Assembly (NCBI RefSeq): GCF_026341125.1
Contig: NZ_JAPEOR010000002.1
Span: 2,430,501-2,494,500 of the forward strand
Length of the DNA: 64,000 nt
Reading direction: 5' to 3'
Source of the DNA: Streptomyces sp. NBC_01142
GTDB lineage: Bacteria > Actinomycetota > Actinomycetes > Streptomycetales > Streptomycetaceae
The position numbers and the translations under genes were made by a program. The notes under the pieces were generated by a model that searched no databases, was not told where the DNA came from, and saw nothing but the letters and a program-made list of their open reading frames with translations. Every line of letters begins with the position of its first letter. The first letter of the stretch is position 1. Shown here piece by piece: positions 25,170 through 33,390 of this stretch.

Positions 25170-26930
25170 CTACGCCCCGGACACCTGCGTCTGGGCCACC
25201 TGCGCCTGAACGGGCCCCCGCAGCTCCCTTTTGAGGATCTTCCCGGTGGGATTGCGGGGCATCGGCTCGTCCCGCAGCAGCACGTGCACCGGCACCTTGA
25301 AGGCGGCGAGCGTCCGGCCGGCATGGGCGCGCAGCTCGTCCACGGTGACCGTCGCCCCGGGTCGCAGCTGCACCACGGCCGCGACTTCCTCCCCCAGCAC
25401 AGGGTGCGGGACGCCCAGCACCGCGGCGTCCGCGATGTCCGGGTGGTCGTGGAGGACCGCCTCCACCTCCACGCAGTACACGTTCTCGCCGCCGCGGACG
25501 ACCATGTCCTTGAGCCGGTCGACGACGCTGACCCGCCCCTCGCACACGACCGCGAGGTCGCCGGTCCTGAACCAGCCGCCGTGAAACGCGGCGGCGGTCG
25601 CGGCCTCGTCGCGCCAGTACCCGCGGACGAGCGCCTGCCCGCGCAGCCACAGCTCCCCGACCTCGCCCTCGGGCAGCTCACGGCCGTCCGGCCCGGCGAT
25701 GCGCACCTCGGTGGCGGGCGTCGGGCGCCCCACGCTCCCGGGGTTCTGCCGGTATCCGTCGCCGTAGTTCGCCAGCACTCCCCCGCTGGTCTCGGTGAGC
25801 CCATAGCCGTTGCGCGGCTCGATCCGGTGGCCGTAGCGGGCCGTGAGCCGCCCCACGAGATCGGGCGGAGCGGCGGCTCCGCCCGTATTGAAATGGCTGA
25901 GTGTCTCCAGCCCCGTACCTGCCCCGGCCCCCTTGCCCGCACCCTTGTCCGCATGCGTGTCCGCATCCGCATCCGCACGCTCGGCGGCGTCGAGCAGCTG
26001 CAGCGCGGTGGCCGGCACGCCGGAGTAGTGCGTGACGCGGTGCCGCTCGATGAGCGCAAGGGCCTGGTCGGCGTCCCACTTCCGCATCAGTACGAGCGTC
26101 CCGCCGGCCGCCATCGTCGAGTACAGCGTGGTGAACGCGGCCACATGGAAGAACGGGAACGTCATCAGGACCACGGGCGCGGGCCCCTGCCCCGGCATCA
26201 CCCCGCGCGCGAGCGCCGCGGCCGCGGCGTAGAACCGCGGATTGAGCGCGGCCCCGGCTTGCGCCAGCTGCGTGGCGACCGCGCCCTTGGGCCGCCCGGT
26301 GGTCCCGGACGTATAGATGATGGTGGCGTCGTCCTCGGCACGGACCTCGACGGCGGGCGGCGCGGCGTACGGGTCCGGTGCCTCGAAGTCCTCGTACCGC
26401 TCGACCCCGTCGCCGATCTCGCCCGCATGATGAAAGACGACGGCCCGGACAGCCCGGACACCGGCCCGCTGCCGCCAGGCCTCGACGCGCGGCAGCCGCT
26501 CTCCGTCCACGAGCAGCACCCGCGGCGAGCAGTCGTCGAGGGCGTACGCGAACTCGTCCTCGGTCCACCAGGCATTGAGCGGCACGGCGACAAGACCCGC
26601 CAACTGGGCGGCCCAGAAGGCGATCTGCCACTCCGGGTGATTGCGCATCGCGACGACGGCCCGGTCGCCGGGCCGCAGCCCGTACTCCTCGACGAACCGC
26701 CGCGCGAGGGCTGAGGCGGCGGCGAAGAACTCGCGATAGGTGTACGTTCCGCTCTCGGCAACAAGGAACGCCCGGTCCCCGAACGCCCAGGTGGCCTCGA
26801 CGAACTCGCGCAGCGTGCGCGGCCCGTCCGCGTACAGCAGCCCGCCGTCCTCACCACGCACCACGGCGAACGGAGCCCCGGGTGCGCGCAGTGCGGCTTC
26901 GGCTCGTGCGGACGCATCGGTGTGCGGCAC
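25170..26930 (-). CDS. Acyl-CoA synthetase / AMP-dependent ligase
   Basis: 586 residues of the ANL superfamily. The P-loop IIYTSGTTGRPKGAV is near residue 215, GYGLTETSGG near 375, WFRTGDLAV near 465 and NPTGKILKREL at the C-terminus, with the catalytic Lys. The product is an acyl-CoA from a fatty or aryl acid. Residues about 315-345 are an unusual acidic/Ala-Gly insert (ADADADTHADKGAGKGAG) in the loop before the hinge motifs. The start is GTG 26930. A palindrome typical of TetR control of acyl-CoA genes lies 22 bp upstream. The exact acid substrate is unknown. Confidence 0.9.
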   Translation of the reverse strand: MPHTDASARAEAALRAPGAPFAVVRGEDGGLLYADGPRTLREFVEATWAFGDRAFLVAESGTYTYREFFAAASALARRFVEEYGLRPGDRAVVAMRNHPEWQIAFWAAQLAGLVAVPLNAWWTEDEFAYALDDCSPRVLLVDGERLPRVEAWRQRAGVRAVRAVVFHHAGEIGDGVERYEDFEAPDPYAAPPAVEVRAEDDATIIYTSGTTGRPKGAVATQLAQAGAALNPRFYAAAAALARGVMPGQGPAPVVLMTFPFFHVAAFTTLYSTMAAGGTLVLMRKWDADQALALIERHRVTHYSGVPATALQLLDAAERADADADTHADKGAGKGAGAGTGLETLSHFNTGGAAAPPDLVGRLTARYGHRIEPRNGYGLTETSGGVLANYGDGYRQNPGSVGRPTPATEVRIAGPDGRELPEGEVGELWLRGQALVRGYWRDEAATAAAFHGGWFRTGDLAVVCEGRVSVVDRLKDMVVRGGENVYCVEVEAVLHDHPDIADAAVLGVPHPVLGEEVAAVVQLRPGATVTVDELRAHAGRTLAAFKVPVHVLLRDEPMPRNPTGKILKRELRGPVQAQVAQTQVSGA

Positions 26931-26951
26931 GATCGCCCCCTCCCAGCGCCC

Positions 26952-26967
26952 CTAAGCGCTCGCTCAG
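26952..26967. promoter_or_regulatory. TetR-type operator upstream of the acyl-CoA synthetase gene
   Basis: CTAAGCGCTCGCTCAG (26952-26967) has arms CTAAGCG and CGCTCAG (6 of 7 matches) around CT. Palindromes of the form CTAAGC-N4-GCTTAG occur before many actinobacterial acyl-CoA metabolism genes and are bound by TetR regulators encoded nearby or elsewhere. No TetR gene adjoins it here. Confidence 0.55.
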
Positions 26968-27008
26968 TACGCGGCGACGCTATGCCGCGCTCCCCACGCC
27001 GTCAAGAT

Positions 27009-28190
27009 TTACGGAGCACCCACCGAGCCCTCGTCGAACCCCTTGAAGCCCTCGAACTCGTCGAATTCGTCGTACCCGTCGAACTCGTCGATCACGAGCA
27101 TGCCGTCGGGCGCGTGGCCGATGCGTACGCCGAAATTGCGGCTGACCCGGTCGAGTATCGCCCGTAGCCACTCGCGGTCCTCACCCACGGCGTGCCGCAG
27201 CCGCATCCGCCAGGACTGGAGGGGCGCCATCCGCACGTCGGCCGCCCTGCCGGTGCCCGGGTCCACCGAGACGAAGTACAGCAGCCGCAGGTCGTCGCGG
27301 TACTGCTCGTAGCCGGTGATGCCTTCGTAGTCGTCGATGAGGTCGCCGCAGCCGTAGAGGATGAGCTTCCCGCGGTACATCTCCAGGGGGCGGGGATGGT
27401 GCGACGAGTGCCCGTGCACCACATCGACGCCCCCGTCGATGAGCGCGTGCGCGAAGCGGACCTGGCCTCGTGGGATGCCGTACCCCCAGTTGGATCCCCA
27501 GTGGACGGAGGCGACGGCGATGTCGCCCGGTCGCTTCACCTGCCGTACGCGACGAACGATCCCGGCAGCCGCGGCGTCGGACGGCTCCGGGACGAGATCG
27601 ACACCTGACCCGTCCTCGCTCGCGGCCCAGCTCTGCGGAATGCCACTGGACGGCATCCCGAAGGAGAAGACCAGAACCCGCGCGCCGCCGCGGACGTCGA
27701 CGACAGCCGGCCGCCGCGCCTGATCCGCGTCCCGCCCCGCACCCACCGCCCGCAGGCCCGCACCGGCCAGCGAGTCGAGCGTCTCCGCCAGGCCCCGGCG
27801 GCCGAAGTCCAGCACATGGTTGTTGGCCAGGGCACAGACATCGGGCCCGGCCGCGGCCAGGCAGGGAAGGTTGGCGGGATTCATCCGGTAGTGCACCTCC
27901 TTGCCCGCCGCGAAGTCGTCGCTTCGCGTCACACTCGTCTCCAGATTCACCACCCGGACATCGACCGCGGCCTCGTCGAGCATTTGCAGGGCGTCCCCCC
28001 AGGGCCAGGAGTACGCGACCGGACGCGGGACGGGCCCGTTCACCGCCTCCGCCAACTCGACATAGGACCGGGCGTCCCCGATGTACTGCTCCGACAGGGC
28101 CGGGTCACCGGGGTGGGGGAGGATCTGATCGACACCGCGGCCGAGCATCACGTCGCCGCAGAGGAACAGCGTCACCACGTCCTCGCGCAT
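27009..28190 (-). CDS. CapA family protein (PGA_cap metallophosphatase-like)
   Basis: 393 residues. The poly-gamma-glutamate capsule CapA fold is indicated by LFLCGDVMLGRGVDQ at the N-terminus, VVNLETSVTRSDD (about 80), ALANNHVLDFGRRGLAETLD (about 120) and DVVHGHSSHHPRPLEMY (about 258), the metal ligands of a calcineurin-like site. The last 30 residues are an Asp-Glu-Phe-Gly repeat (DEFDGYDEFDEFEGFKGFDE). There is no signal peptide, so it is probably cytoplasmic, unlike the Bacillus anchor. No CapB/C partner is nearby. The ATG at 28190 overlaps the end of an upstream open frame. Confidence 0.85.
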   Translation of the reverse strand: MREDVVTLFLCGDVMLGRGVDQILPHPGDPALSEQYIGDARSYVELAEAVNGPVPRPVAYSWPWGDALQMLDEAAVDVRVVNLETSVTRSDDFAAGKEVHYRMNPANLPCLAAAGPDVCALANNHVLDFGRRGLAETLDSLAGAGLRAVGAGRDADQARRPAVVDVRGGARVLVFSFGMPSSGIPQSWAASEDGSGVDLVPEPSDAAAAGIVRRVRQVKRPGDIAVASVHWGSNWGYGIPRGQVRFAHALIDGGVDVVHGHSSHHPRPLEMYRGKLILYGCGDLIDDYEGITGYEQYRDDLRLLYFVSVDPGTGRAADVRMAPLQSWRMRLRHAVGEDREWLRAILDRVSRNFGVRIGHAPDGMLVIDEFDGYDEFDEFEGFKGFDEGSVGAP

Positions 28191-28525
28191 GCTTCCACGC
28201 TAGACCGCGCGAAACCCGACAGGAAGCCGCCCGAGCTCGTGCGGCGCATGCAGGCGTGGCGCAGACAGGCGTCCAGCGCGCGGCTGCGCTTCTCGGGGGT
28301 GCCGTGGGCGCGCTGACCGGGGCACGCGCGCATCGCCTCGTCGAGCTCGCCGTCGCGCCGGTCGTGTCCGAGGGGCTCCCGCCCGGCCAGCAGCATCGCC
28401 TCCAGCAGCACCCGGCCGACGGGCTCCCGGCCGCCATGGGGAACGAGAAGGGCTTGTGCCCTTCGCCAGGACGAGGTTGCCTCGGCGGCCCGGGTGGCCG
28501 GCGGGCTCGACAGCGTTGCACGCAC
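28172..28525 (-). CDS. Possible hypothetical protein or gene remnant upstream of capA-like gene
   Basis: This frame of about 117 codons has strong GC third-position bias between about 28200 and 28460 (VPHGGREPVGRVLLEAMLLA..., ELDEAMRACPGQRAHG...). It ends 19 nt inside the CapA start, suggesting translational coupling. No good start exists: the first possible GTG (28525) lies inside the perfect terminator palindrome at 28523-28560. I recognise no family. It may be the C-terminal part of a larger gene truncated on its 5' side. Coding is likelier than not; the start is unknown. Confidence 0.35.
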   Translation of the reverse strand: MRATLSSPPATRAAEATSSWRRAQALLVPHGGREPVGRVLLEAMLLAGREPLGHDRRDGELDEAMRACPGQRAHGTPEKRSRALDACLRHACMRRTSSGGFLSGFARSSVEACARTW

Positions 28526-28560
28526 GGCACGGCCGGTCCGTGCGGACCGGCCGTGCCGTG
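28523..28560. terminator. Perfect 18-bp palindromic terminator
   Basis: CACGGCACGGCCGGTCCG (28523-28540), TG, CGGACCGGCCGTGCCGTG (28543-28560), followed by TGTTCGTG. It is 20 nt beyond the stop of the propeller protein gene on the minus strand and is the longest perfect stem in this part of the window. Confidence 0.8.
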
Positions 28561-28580
28561 TGTTCGTGCTGTTGTCCGCG

Positions 28581-30290
28581 TCAGCGGGTGCGTGCTCGTG
28601 TGGTGACCTTGCTGGCGTCCTTCGCCGGTGCCGAGCGCGCGTCACCCGCGTAGGACGCGGTGAACGTGGTGTTCTTCGTCAGCGGGTAGGTCACCGAGAG
28701 GTCGCCCTTGCCGTTGACCGTGCCGGTCTTGACGAGCTTCTGCACGCCGCCTGTCGGCTGCGCGTAGACCGAGACCGTGCGGTTCTTCCAGGTCTTGCCC
28801 AGGTGTGCGGTGAAGGTGGCCTTCGTGCCGTACGCGTAGGCCTTGCCGTCCCCGTTCAGTGCAAGCGACGTCTTGGTACGGGACACCTCGACGGAGGCAC
28901 TCCCGGTGCTCCGGACATGCTCCGCGTCACCCTTGTACCGGACGGTGTACGTCACCTTGCCGCCGGCCGACGGGGTGTCGGTGAAGTAGAAGGTGCCGCT
29001 GTCCGAGAGGGGATGGCTGCCGAGCGACACGCCCTGCGGTGCGGCGATGTCGGTCCGCGTCACCTCGACGGTCCCGGGTCCGGTGAACGGCAGCGCCGAC
29101 AGGACGTCCCCGGTGACGGCCAGTTCCTTGCCCCGGGCGGCATCCCGGGGGACGCTGACATTGATCTTGGTGGTGGCCTTGACGGGCTTGGCCGGGTCGT
29201 TCAGGACCCGCAGCGTCAGGAAGCCGCCGAGGGGGTCGCTCGTGAGGGCGAACAGGCGACTGCTGTCCGGCGCCCAGGCCAGCCCGTCTTCCGACAGATC
29301 GGACGCCTGGCCGTCGCCCCACGGGAAGTCGAAGGCACGGACCGCCTTGTCGGTTCCGGGCCGGAAGACATCGACACGCGAGCCCTGCCAGTCCGAACCC
29401 CCTGAAGAGGTCATGAGTTGGCCGCCGGCTGCGACGGACCCGTCCGGGGCGATGTCGATCGCGTTCGAGTAGGCACTGGCGGGGTAGCCGGCGGTAAAGC
29501 TCAGGTCCGAGGTCGAAAACGTCCGGTGGAAGCCGCCGAGAGGGTCTGCCACCACCACGTTGCGGCCGTCCGGCGCGACCTCGAAGTCCTCCATCCCGGC
29601 GCCCAGGAGTATGTCGCTGCGCTGGGCCTTGTGCCGCGCAGCGCCGGAGGCGACGTCGTAGACCGCCAGCACGGCCGGTTTCCGCTGCGACGTCCCGACC
29701 TTGGCCCCCGCGACCAGCAGCCCCGGGACAGCGGGGGTCGAGGCCAGTTCCGGTGCGGTCTTCCACATGCCGGCTGCCTCTGCCGCCTGGTTCAGAGCGA
29801 CGGACGGCTTGGCACCGGCCAGGTCCAGCGCACCGATGTCGCCCCCGCCCCCAGGCTTTTCGTAGCCGAACCAGAGCTTGCCGCCCGCCAGAGCCACGTT
29901 CTCCGGGGCCGTTCCCGCACCGGTCTCGTACCGGGCGGTCACCTTGAGTGTGGCGGTGTCGATCGCGGCGATCGCGGCCGCGTCCCGCAGTGCCACGTAG
30001 AGCGTGGCCGAGTCCGCGGAGAGCGCCATCCCGCTGGCGCCCGGGATATCGGTGATCCCGCCCACGACCTTGCCGTTGTAGTCGGCGGCGATGATTTTGG
30101 CCCCGGTCGGGCTGCTGACGAAAACGCGGCGGTGGACACCGTCCACCACGATGTCCTGGGCAGAGCTCGGAGATACGTACAGGTTGGTGCTGCTGTCCGC
30201 GGCGGCGGGGGCCGCCCCCGCACCGAGAAGCGAAACCGAACCGAACAGAACGGCGAGCGCCGTCCCGACGGACGTACGACGAATGGGCAT
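28581..30290 (-). CDS. Secreted beta-propeller protein with C-terminal Ig-like repeats
   Basis: 569 residues. A signal peptide (MPIRRTSVGTALAVLFGSVS to about AAA|DSS, residue 32) is followed by an NHL/YVTN-like beta-propeller (about 35-340; repeats such as VVDGVHRRVFVSSPTGAKI and ALSADSATLYVAL). Two Ig-like (Big/Ig_3-type) domains follow (about 355-569; VTYTVRYKGDAEH and FTASYAGDARS). It probably binds surface polymers or proteins outside the cell; no catalytic motif is seen. The frame is open far upstream to 30725, but ATG 30290 starts the signal peptide. A perfect terminator follows. Confidence 0.82.
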   Translation of the reverse strand: MPIRRTSVGTALAVLFGSVSLLGAGAAPAAADSSTNLYVSPSSAQDIVVDGVHRRVFVSSPTGAKIIAADYNGKVVGGITDIPGASGMALSADSATLYVALRDAAAIAAIDTATLKVTARYETGAGTAPENVALAGGKLWFGYEKPGGGGDIGALDLAGAKPSVALNQAAEAAGMWKTAPELASTPAVPGLLVAGAKVGTSQRKPAVLAVYDVASGAARHKAQRSDILLGAGMEDFEVAPDGRNVVVADPLGGFHRTFSTSDLSFTAGYPASAYSNAIDIAPDGSVAAGGQLMTSSGGSDWQGSRVDVFRPGTDKAVRAFDFPWGDGQASDLSEDGLAWAPDSSRLFALTSDPLGGFLTLRVLNDPAKPVKATTKINVSVPRDAARGKELAVTGDVLSALPFTGPGTVEVTRTDIAAPQGVSLGSHPLSDSGTFYFTDTPSAGGKVTYTVRYKGDAEHVRSTGSASVEVSRTKTSLALNGDGKAYAYGTKATFTAHLGKTWKNRTVSVYAQPTGGVQKLVKTGTVNGKGDLSVTYPLTKNTTFTASYAGDARSAPAKDASKVTTRARTR

Positions 30291-31016
30291 GCTGATGTGA
30301 ACCCCCCGGAAAGACGTGCCAGCCGTTCCCCAACAGCTGAAGTGGTCACATAGCAGGTTACGCGACGATCTTGACCACACCCCGTCAAGGCCCCCAGTCA
30401 GACGACCGGCGGGACGGAACACCCACCTCCGGTTCCGTCGGCTACAGCTTTCCGGACCCCAGCGGGCACTGCTGCGGCGGGGATGCCGCTCCCCCGCCGT
30501 CCAGGTGGGGGCGGTGAGCCCGTCGGCGCGGAACGTGGCCGGGCTCGCCCGGCAGAGTGTGCAAGCAGGCCGCCGATTGAGCAGACCCGTCGGCGTATGA
30601 CCACCAATCAACCGGACGAGCACCTCCGGTAGGTCCCGCCCGGCACACCCGTCGGCCGACGGCTCAAGGGCTTCCGCCAGGACAGGGATTCCCAGCGCTC
30701 CCGTTTCGACCAGAGCCACCCCCACAAGCGAGTCCCCGCCTGTGGTGCCGATGCGGCCCTGCTGCTCTCCATCGCCTTCGCGCGGCTCAGCAACCCACTG
30801 ACCAGAGCGTGATCGAACGACCCCTCGCTCTCTGATCCTCGGCGCCGGGCCCGCACCTCTGGTCCCGCTCCGCTCCGCGAGCGCGCAACAGTCAGCCCTC
30901 GTTACCGATCAAGAGGACCCGCTACACTGTCGGCGGTGGCCCAGCCCTCACCGGTCAAGCCCCACCCTGTCGGCAGGCGGTTTCAGACACGCTTTCCGAC
31001 AGATCCCCGCCTTCGC
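30291..31016. other. 726-bp stretch without a supported gene before tRNA-Arg
   Basis: Several open frames cross each other here but none has a start, ribosome site and consistent third-position bias. One minus frame at about 30660-30750 contains GGDSLVGVALVETG, which resembles a carrier-protein GGDS motif but has no flanking domain. One plus frame at 30662-30811 (RLKGFRQDRDSQRSRFDQSH...) shows moderate coding bias and may be a gene remnant. The last 100 bp, with TACACT near 30923, probably hold the tRNA promoter. Confidence 0.5.
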
Positions 31017-31089
31017 GCCTTCGTAGCTCAGGGGATAGAGCACCGCTCTCCTAAAGCGGGTGTCGCAGGTTCGAATCCTGCCGGGGGCA
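31017..31089 (+). tRNA. tRNA-Arg (anticodon CCT)
   Basis: 73 nt. Acceptor arms GCCTTCG and CGGGGGC pair with two G-U wobbles. The anticodon arm CCGCT-CTCCTAA-AGCGG gives anticodon CCT, reading AGG. The T arm is GCAGG-TTCGAAT-CCTGC, and the discriminator base is A. The CCA end is not encoded. The D arm is GCTC-AGGGGATA-GAGC. The 3' half from 31048 is the attachment-site core of the adjoining island: the same 44 nt recur at 37597. tRNA 3' ends are classic targets of tyrosine integrases. Confidence 0.95.
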
Positions 31090-31091
31090 CA
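31048..31091 (+). repeat. att core copy 1 (3' half of tRNA-Arg)
   Basis: 44 nt from CTCCTAAAGCGGGTGTCGCA through the T arm to GGGGGCACA. Identical to 37597-37640, with partial copies at 40742, 41457 and 45953. As the copy that completes a functional tRNA, it is attL of the most recent integration. Confidence 0.85.
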
Positions 31092-31119
31092 ACCTGCGCA
31101 GCAGGTCAGGGAGTTGGCG

Positions 31120-31147
31120 GGCCCCCCGTTTATTCGAACGGGGGGCC
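31120..31147 (+). terminator. Terminator after tRNA-Arg
   Basis: GGCCCCCCGTT (31120-31130), TATTCG, AACGGGGGGCC (31137-31147), then TTCCTC. An 11-bp perfect stem ending the tRNA transcript. Confidence 0.8.
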
Positions 31148-31256
31148 TTCCTCGTGGCCGGATGCCACATGGATGCCACACCCCCCGATGATCATGCGCT
31201 TTCGGTCACCCGATAGGGGGGTTGAATCCCGTGTGCATGCCAGTAGAGTGCGACCC

Positions 31257-31316
31257 ATGGACGGGGCAGGAGTGTCTCCCCACACACGCCTGACACGTGC
31301 CGTCCATGACCTGTGA
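31257..31316 (+). pseudogene. Possible 5' gene fragment cut by the IS insertion
   Basis: The ATG at 31257 opens MDGAGVSPHTRLTRAVHDL then stops. It is preceded closely by TAGAGT (31244-31249), which resembles a -10 box of a leaderless promoter. It ends 25 bp before the IS left end. It may be a displaced gene start or chance. Confidence 0.2.
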
Positions 31317-31398
31317 CGTCAGGCGGGGAGGCCTGTGTCATAGGCGAAGGCCCCCGCCGGTTTCCGGACGCTGTTGGTTAATTCCGCCCCGCTGGATC

Positions 31399-33045
31399 TC
31401 ATCCAGCGGGGCGGAGTGCTGCGAAGGGTGAGATACGGGTGCGGGCGAGGGGTCTGCCGGTGAGCCAGGCGTCGAGGCGGGCGAGGTTGATGGCGGCTCC
31501 GGTGAAGTGGTGTTGCAGCCGGGTTTTGGCGAGGCCGCGGTAGCGGGATCTGCGCAGGCCGAACGCCTGGACGCCTTGGGAGATGGTGCCCTCGACCCCA
31601 GCACGGTGCCCGTAGCGTCGTCGCCATAGCGCGGTGTCCTGTTCGATCCGGGCCTGTTGGAGGATCTCGTGCTCGGCCTGGGGGCGGAAGGTGAGTGCGC
31701 GTCCCTTGGGCGAGTCGGTGCACGACGTCCTCAGCTCGCAGGGGCCGCACTCTCTGGCCGGGAACTTGACCCGGGTCACGGGGGTGCCCCGGTGGCTGGT
31801 GGTCGCTCGCCAGACAGTGCTCTGTTTACCTCCGGGACAGGTGACCGTGTGCTGGTCCCAGTCGATGGTGAAGCGAGTGTTGTCGAAGAAGTCCCCGGCC
31901 GCCTGTTTCCGGTTGGTCACCTTCCCGACAGGGCCGACGAGGTCAATGCCGTGGTCGCGGCGAGCGTGGTGGATCTGCTCGGCGTCCACGTATCCGGCGT
32001 CCACCAGGTGCTCGTCCGGCAAGAGCTCACGCTCGGCCAGCGCGGTGTGGATGTCCTCCAGGACAGCGATGTCACTGACCGGTGCCGGGGTGGTGTGGAT
32101 GTGGGTGATCAGGTGCGGTGCGTCGGGCTCGCAGGTCTCGCTGAGGTGGACCTTGTAGCCGGACCAGCCCAGATCCCGCTTGGATCCGGTCCTTGCCCCG
32201 GGTTCGTGCGGGGTGCGTAAGCGGATCAGGCCCGGCGGGGTGTTCTTCGGCTCCCGCCAGCGCACGGCGTCGTCGGCCTGGTAAAACTGCTGCACCCAGG
32301 TCTGGCGCAGCAACTCCACGGCCGGGAGGGCCCGCAGGCTGGGCGGCGCCGACACCGACCAGACAGCCTTAAGCAGCACCATGCCATCGGCCCCGCACTG
32401 GTCTCCGTGCTCGACACGTGCCGCCCATCGGGACGGGAAACGGCTGTCCTCCGGCCGGGCCGAGTAGCGGTCGAACCACTCCGGCGCCGCCACCGTCACC
32501 AGCCATTCCCCGGCCACCTCAGCAACCTGGTTCAGCACCGCTCGCAGCGTCTCGACCACGAACTCCAGCCGGCTCAGGTCCCTGGTCACGGCCAGCACAT
32601 GGGTGGCGTCCGTACGCTGCCGCTTGCCCGCCTTGACCAGCCCGGCCTCCCCACCGGCCCGAAGCACCGCGTCGAACACCACCCGGTCCGCATCCGACTC
32701 GGCCAGCCGGGCCCGGAACTCGCTGAGCACGGAGAAGTCGAACCCGGTATCGGCGAGCTCCAGAGACAGGGCGTACTTCCAGTCCAGACGCGAGCGGACC
32801 GCGTGCGCGGCCTGCCGGTCGGTCAGCCCCTCCGCGAACTGCAACACCGACACCAGCGCCAGCCGGGCCGGCGACACCGCCGGACGCCCCCGCACCGGGA
32901 ACAACCCCTCGAACTGGGCATCAGCGAAGACTGGCCCGAGCACATCCCGCATCCGCATCGCCAGACAGCCCTTCGGGAACACCGCACGCGCCACCCGCGC
33001 GGTCTCCTCCGGAATCTCCGCCAACTCCACCCCATGCAACGACAC
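31399..33045 (-). CDS. IS1182 family transposase
   Basis: About 548 residues from GTG 33045 (VSLHGVELAEIPEETARVAR); the frame stays open to GTG 33111. The N-terminal DUF772-like domain has VRGRPAVSPARLALVSVLQF and FDFSVLSEFRARL. The DDE core contains RTDATHVLAVTRDL (first Asp), LPDEHLVDAGYVDAEQ (second Asp) and HRAGVEGTISQGVQAFGLRR (the Glu region). A zinc-ribbon-like FPARECGPCELRTSCTD lies before the third acidic residue. The gene looks intact, so the element may be active. Confidence 0.9.
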   Translation of the reverse strand: MSLHGVELAEIPEETARVARAVFPKGCLAMRMRDVLGPVFADAQFEGLFPVRGRPAVSPARLALVSVLQFAEGLTDRQAAHAVRSRLDWKYALSLELADTGFDFSVLSEFRARLAESDADRVVFDAVLRAGGEAGLVKAGKRQRTDATHVLAVTRDLSRLEFVVETLRAVLNQVAEVAGEWLVTVAAPEWFDRYSARPEDSRFPSRWAARVEHGDQCGADGMVLLKAVWSVSAPPSLRALPAVELLRQTWVQQFYQADDAVRWREPKNTPPGLIRLRTPHEPGARTGSKRDLGWSGYKVHLSETCEPDAPHLITHIHTTPAPVSDIAVLEDIHTALAERELLPDEHLVDAGYVDAEQIHHARRDHGIDLVGPVGKVTNRKQAAGDFFDNTRFTIDWDQHTVTCPGGKQSTVWRATTSHRGTPVTRVKFPARECGPCELRTSCTDSPKGRALTFRPQAEHEILQQARIEQDTALWRRRYGHRAGVEGTISQGVQAFGLRRSRYRGLAKTRLQHHFTGAAINLARLDAWLTGRPLARTRISPFAALRPAG

Positions 33046-33065
33046 GAACCCACCCCAGAAACACA

Positions 33066-33108
33066 ACGACGGCCTGTACCACCCCAACGGGGTCGTACAG
33101 GCCGTCGT
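33066..33108 (-). promoter_or_regulatory. Long hairpin in the transposase leader
   Basis: ACGACGGCCTGTAC (33066-33079) pairs with GTACAGGCCGTCGT (33095-33108). Inside it ACCCC (33081-33085) pairs with GGGGT (33089-33093). It lies 21-63 nt upstream of the transposase GTG and inside the element. Such a leader hairpin can limit translation from outside transcripts, as in IS10 and IS50; that role is inferred here. Confidence 0.6.
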
Positions 33109-33242
33109 CACGCAGGCCCCGGATTTACCAACAGCGTCCGTGATTGCCGGTGGGGGCCTTCTCGCCTACAAGGTAGACCGCCCCACCCCCAAACGGGGGC
33201 GAGGCGGGACGCCTTGGCCGAAGCTTGGCGTCTGACGGCGCG

Positions 33243-33357
33243 AACGGGTGGACACGTGGACACCCGTTGGCCGCTGCGAGGGCTGCTTTCTATAGAAAGC
33301 AGCAGCTCAGAAACTTGCATAGCGACAAGAGTCGCCCAATGTACCTGACCAGGTACA
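33243..33357 (+). promoter_or_regulatory. Three palindromes upstream of the XRE regulator gene
   Basis: Palindrome A is AACGGGTG-N10-CACCCGTT (33243-33268). Palindrome B is a perfect 22-bp dyad, GCTGCTTTCTATAGAAAGCAGC (33282-33303). Palindrome C is TGTACCTG-AC-CAGGTACA (33340-33357). All fall in the 223 bp between the IS end and the XRE start at 33391. C is the best candidate for an XRE operator; B is AT-rich in the centre like an integrase- or resolvase-type site. Confidence 0.6.
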
Positions 33358-33390
33358 GGCACTCCGCCATGATCAAAAGACCGTTGGCGA

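Larger units (their letters stand above)
31342..33167 (-). mobile_element. IS1182-family-like insertion sequence (about 1.83 kb)
   Basis: Imperfect terminal inverted repeats of about 40 bp flank one transposase gene. The left end reads GAAGGCCCCCGCCGG then CGGACGCTGTTGGT (31346-31377). The right end, read from the other strand, is GAAGGCCCCCACCGG then CGGACGCTGTTGGT (33161 down to about 33127). Both are preceded by TAGGCGA-type outer bases, so the exact tips (near 31342 and 33167) are uncertain by a few nt. No target duplication is obvious. It lies within the first island segment, between the tRNA terminator and the XRE gene. Confidence 0.82.

Noticed and set aside
30640..30760. GGDSLVGVALVETG on the minus strand, resembling a carrier-protein GGDS site
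   Set aside because: No adenylation, condensation or ketosynthase sequence nearby and third-position bias is weak.
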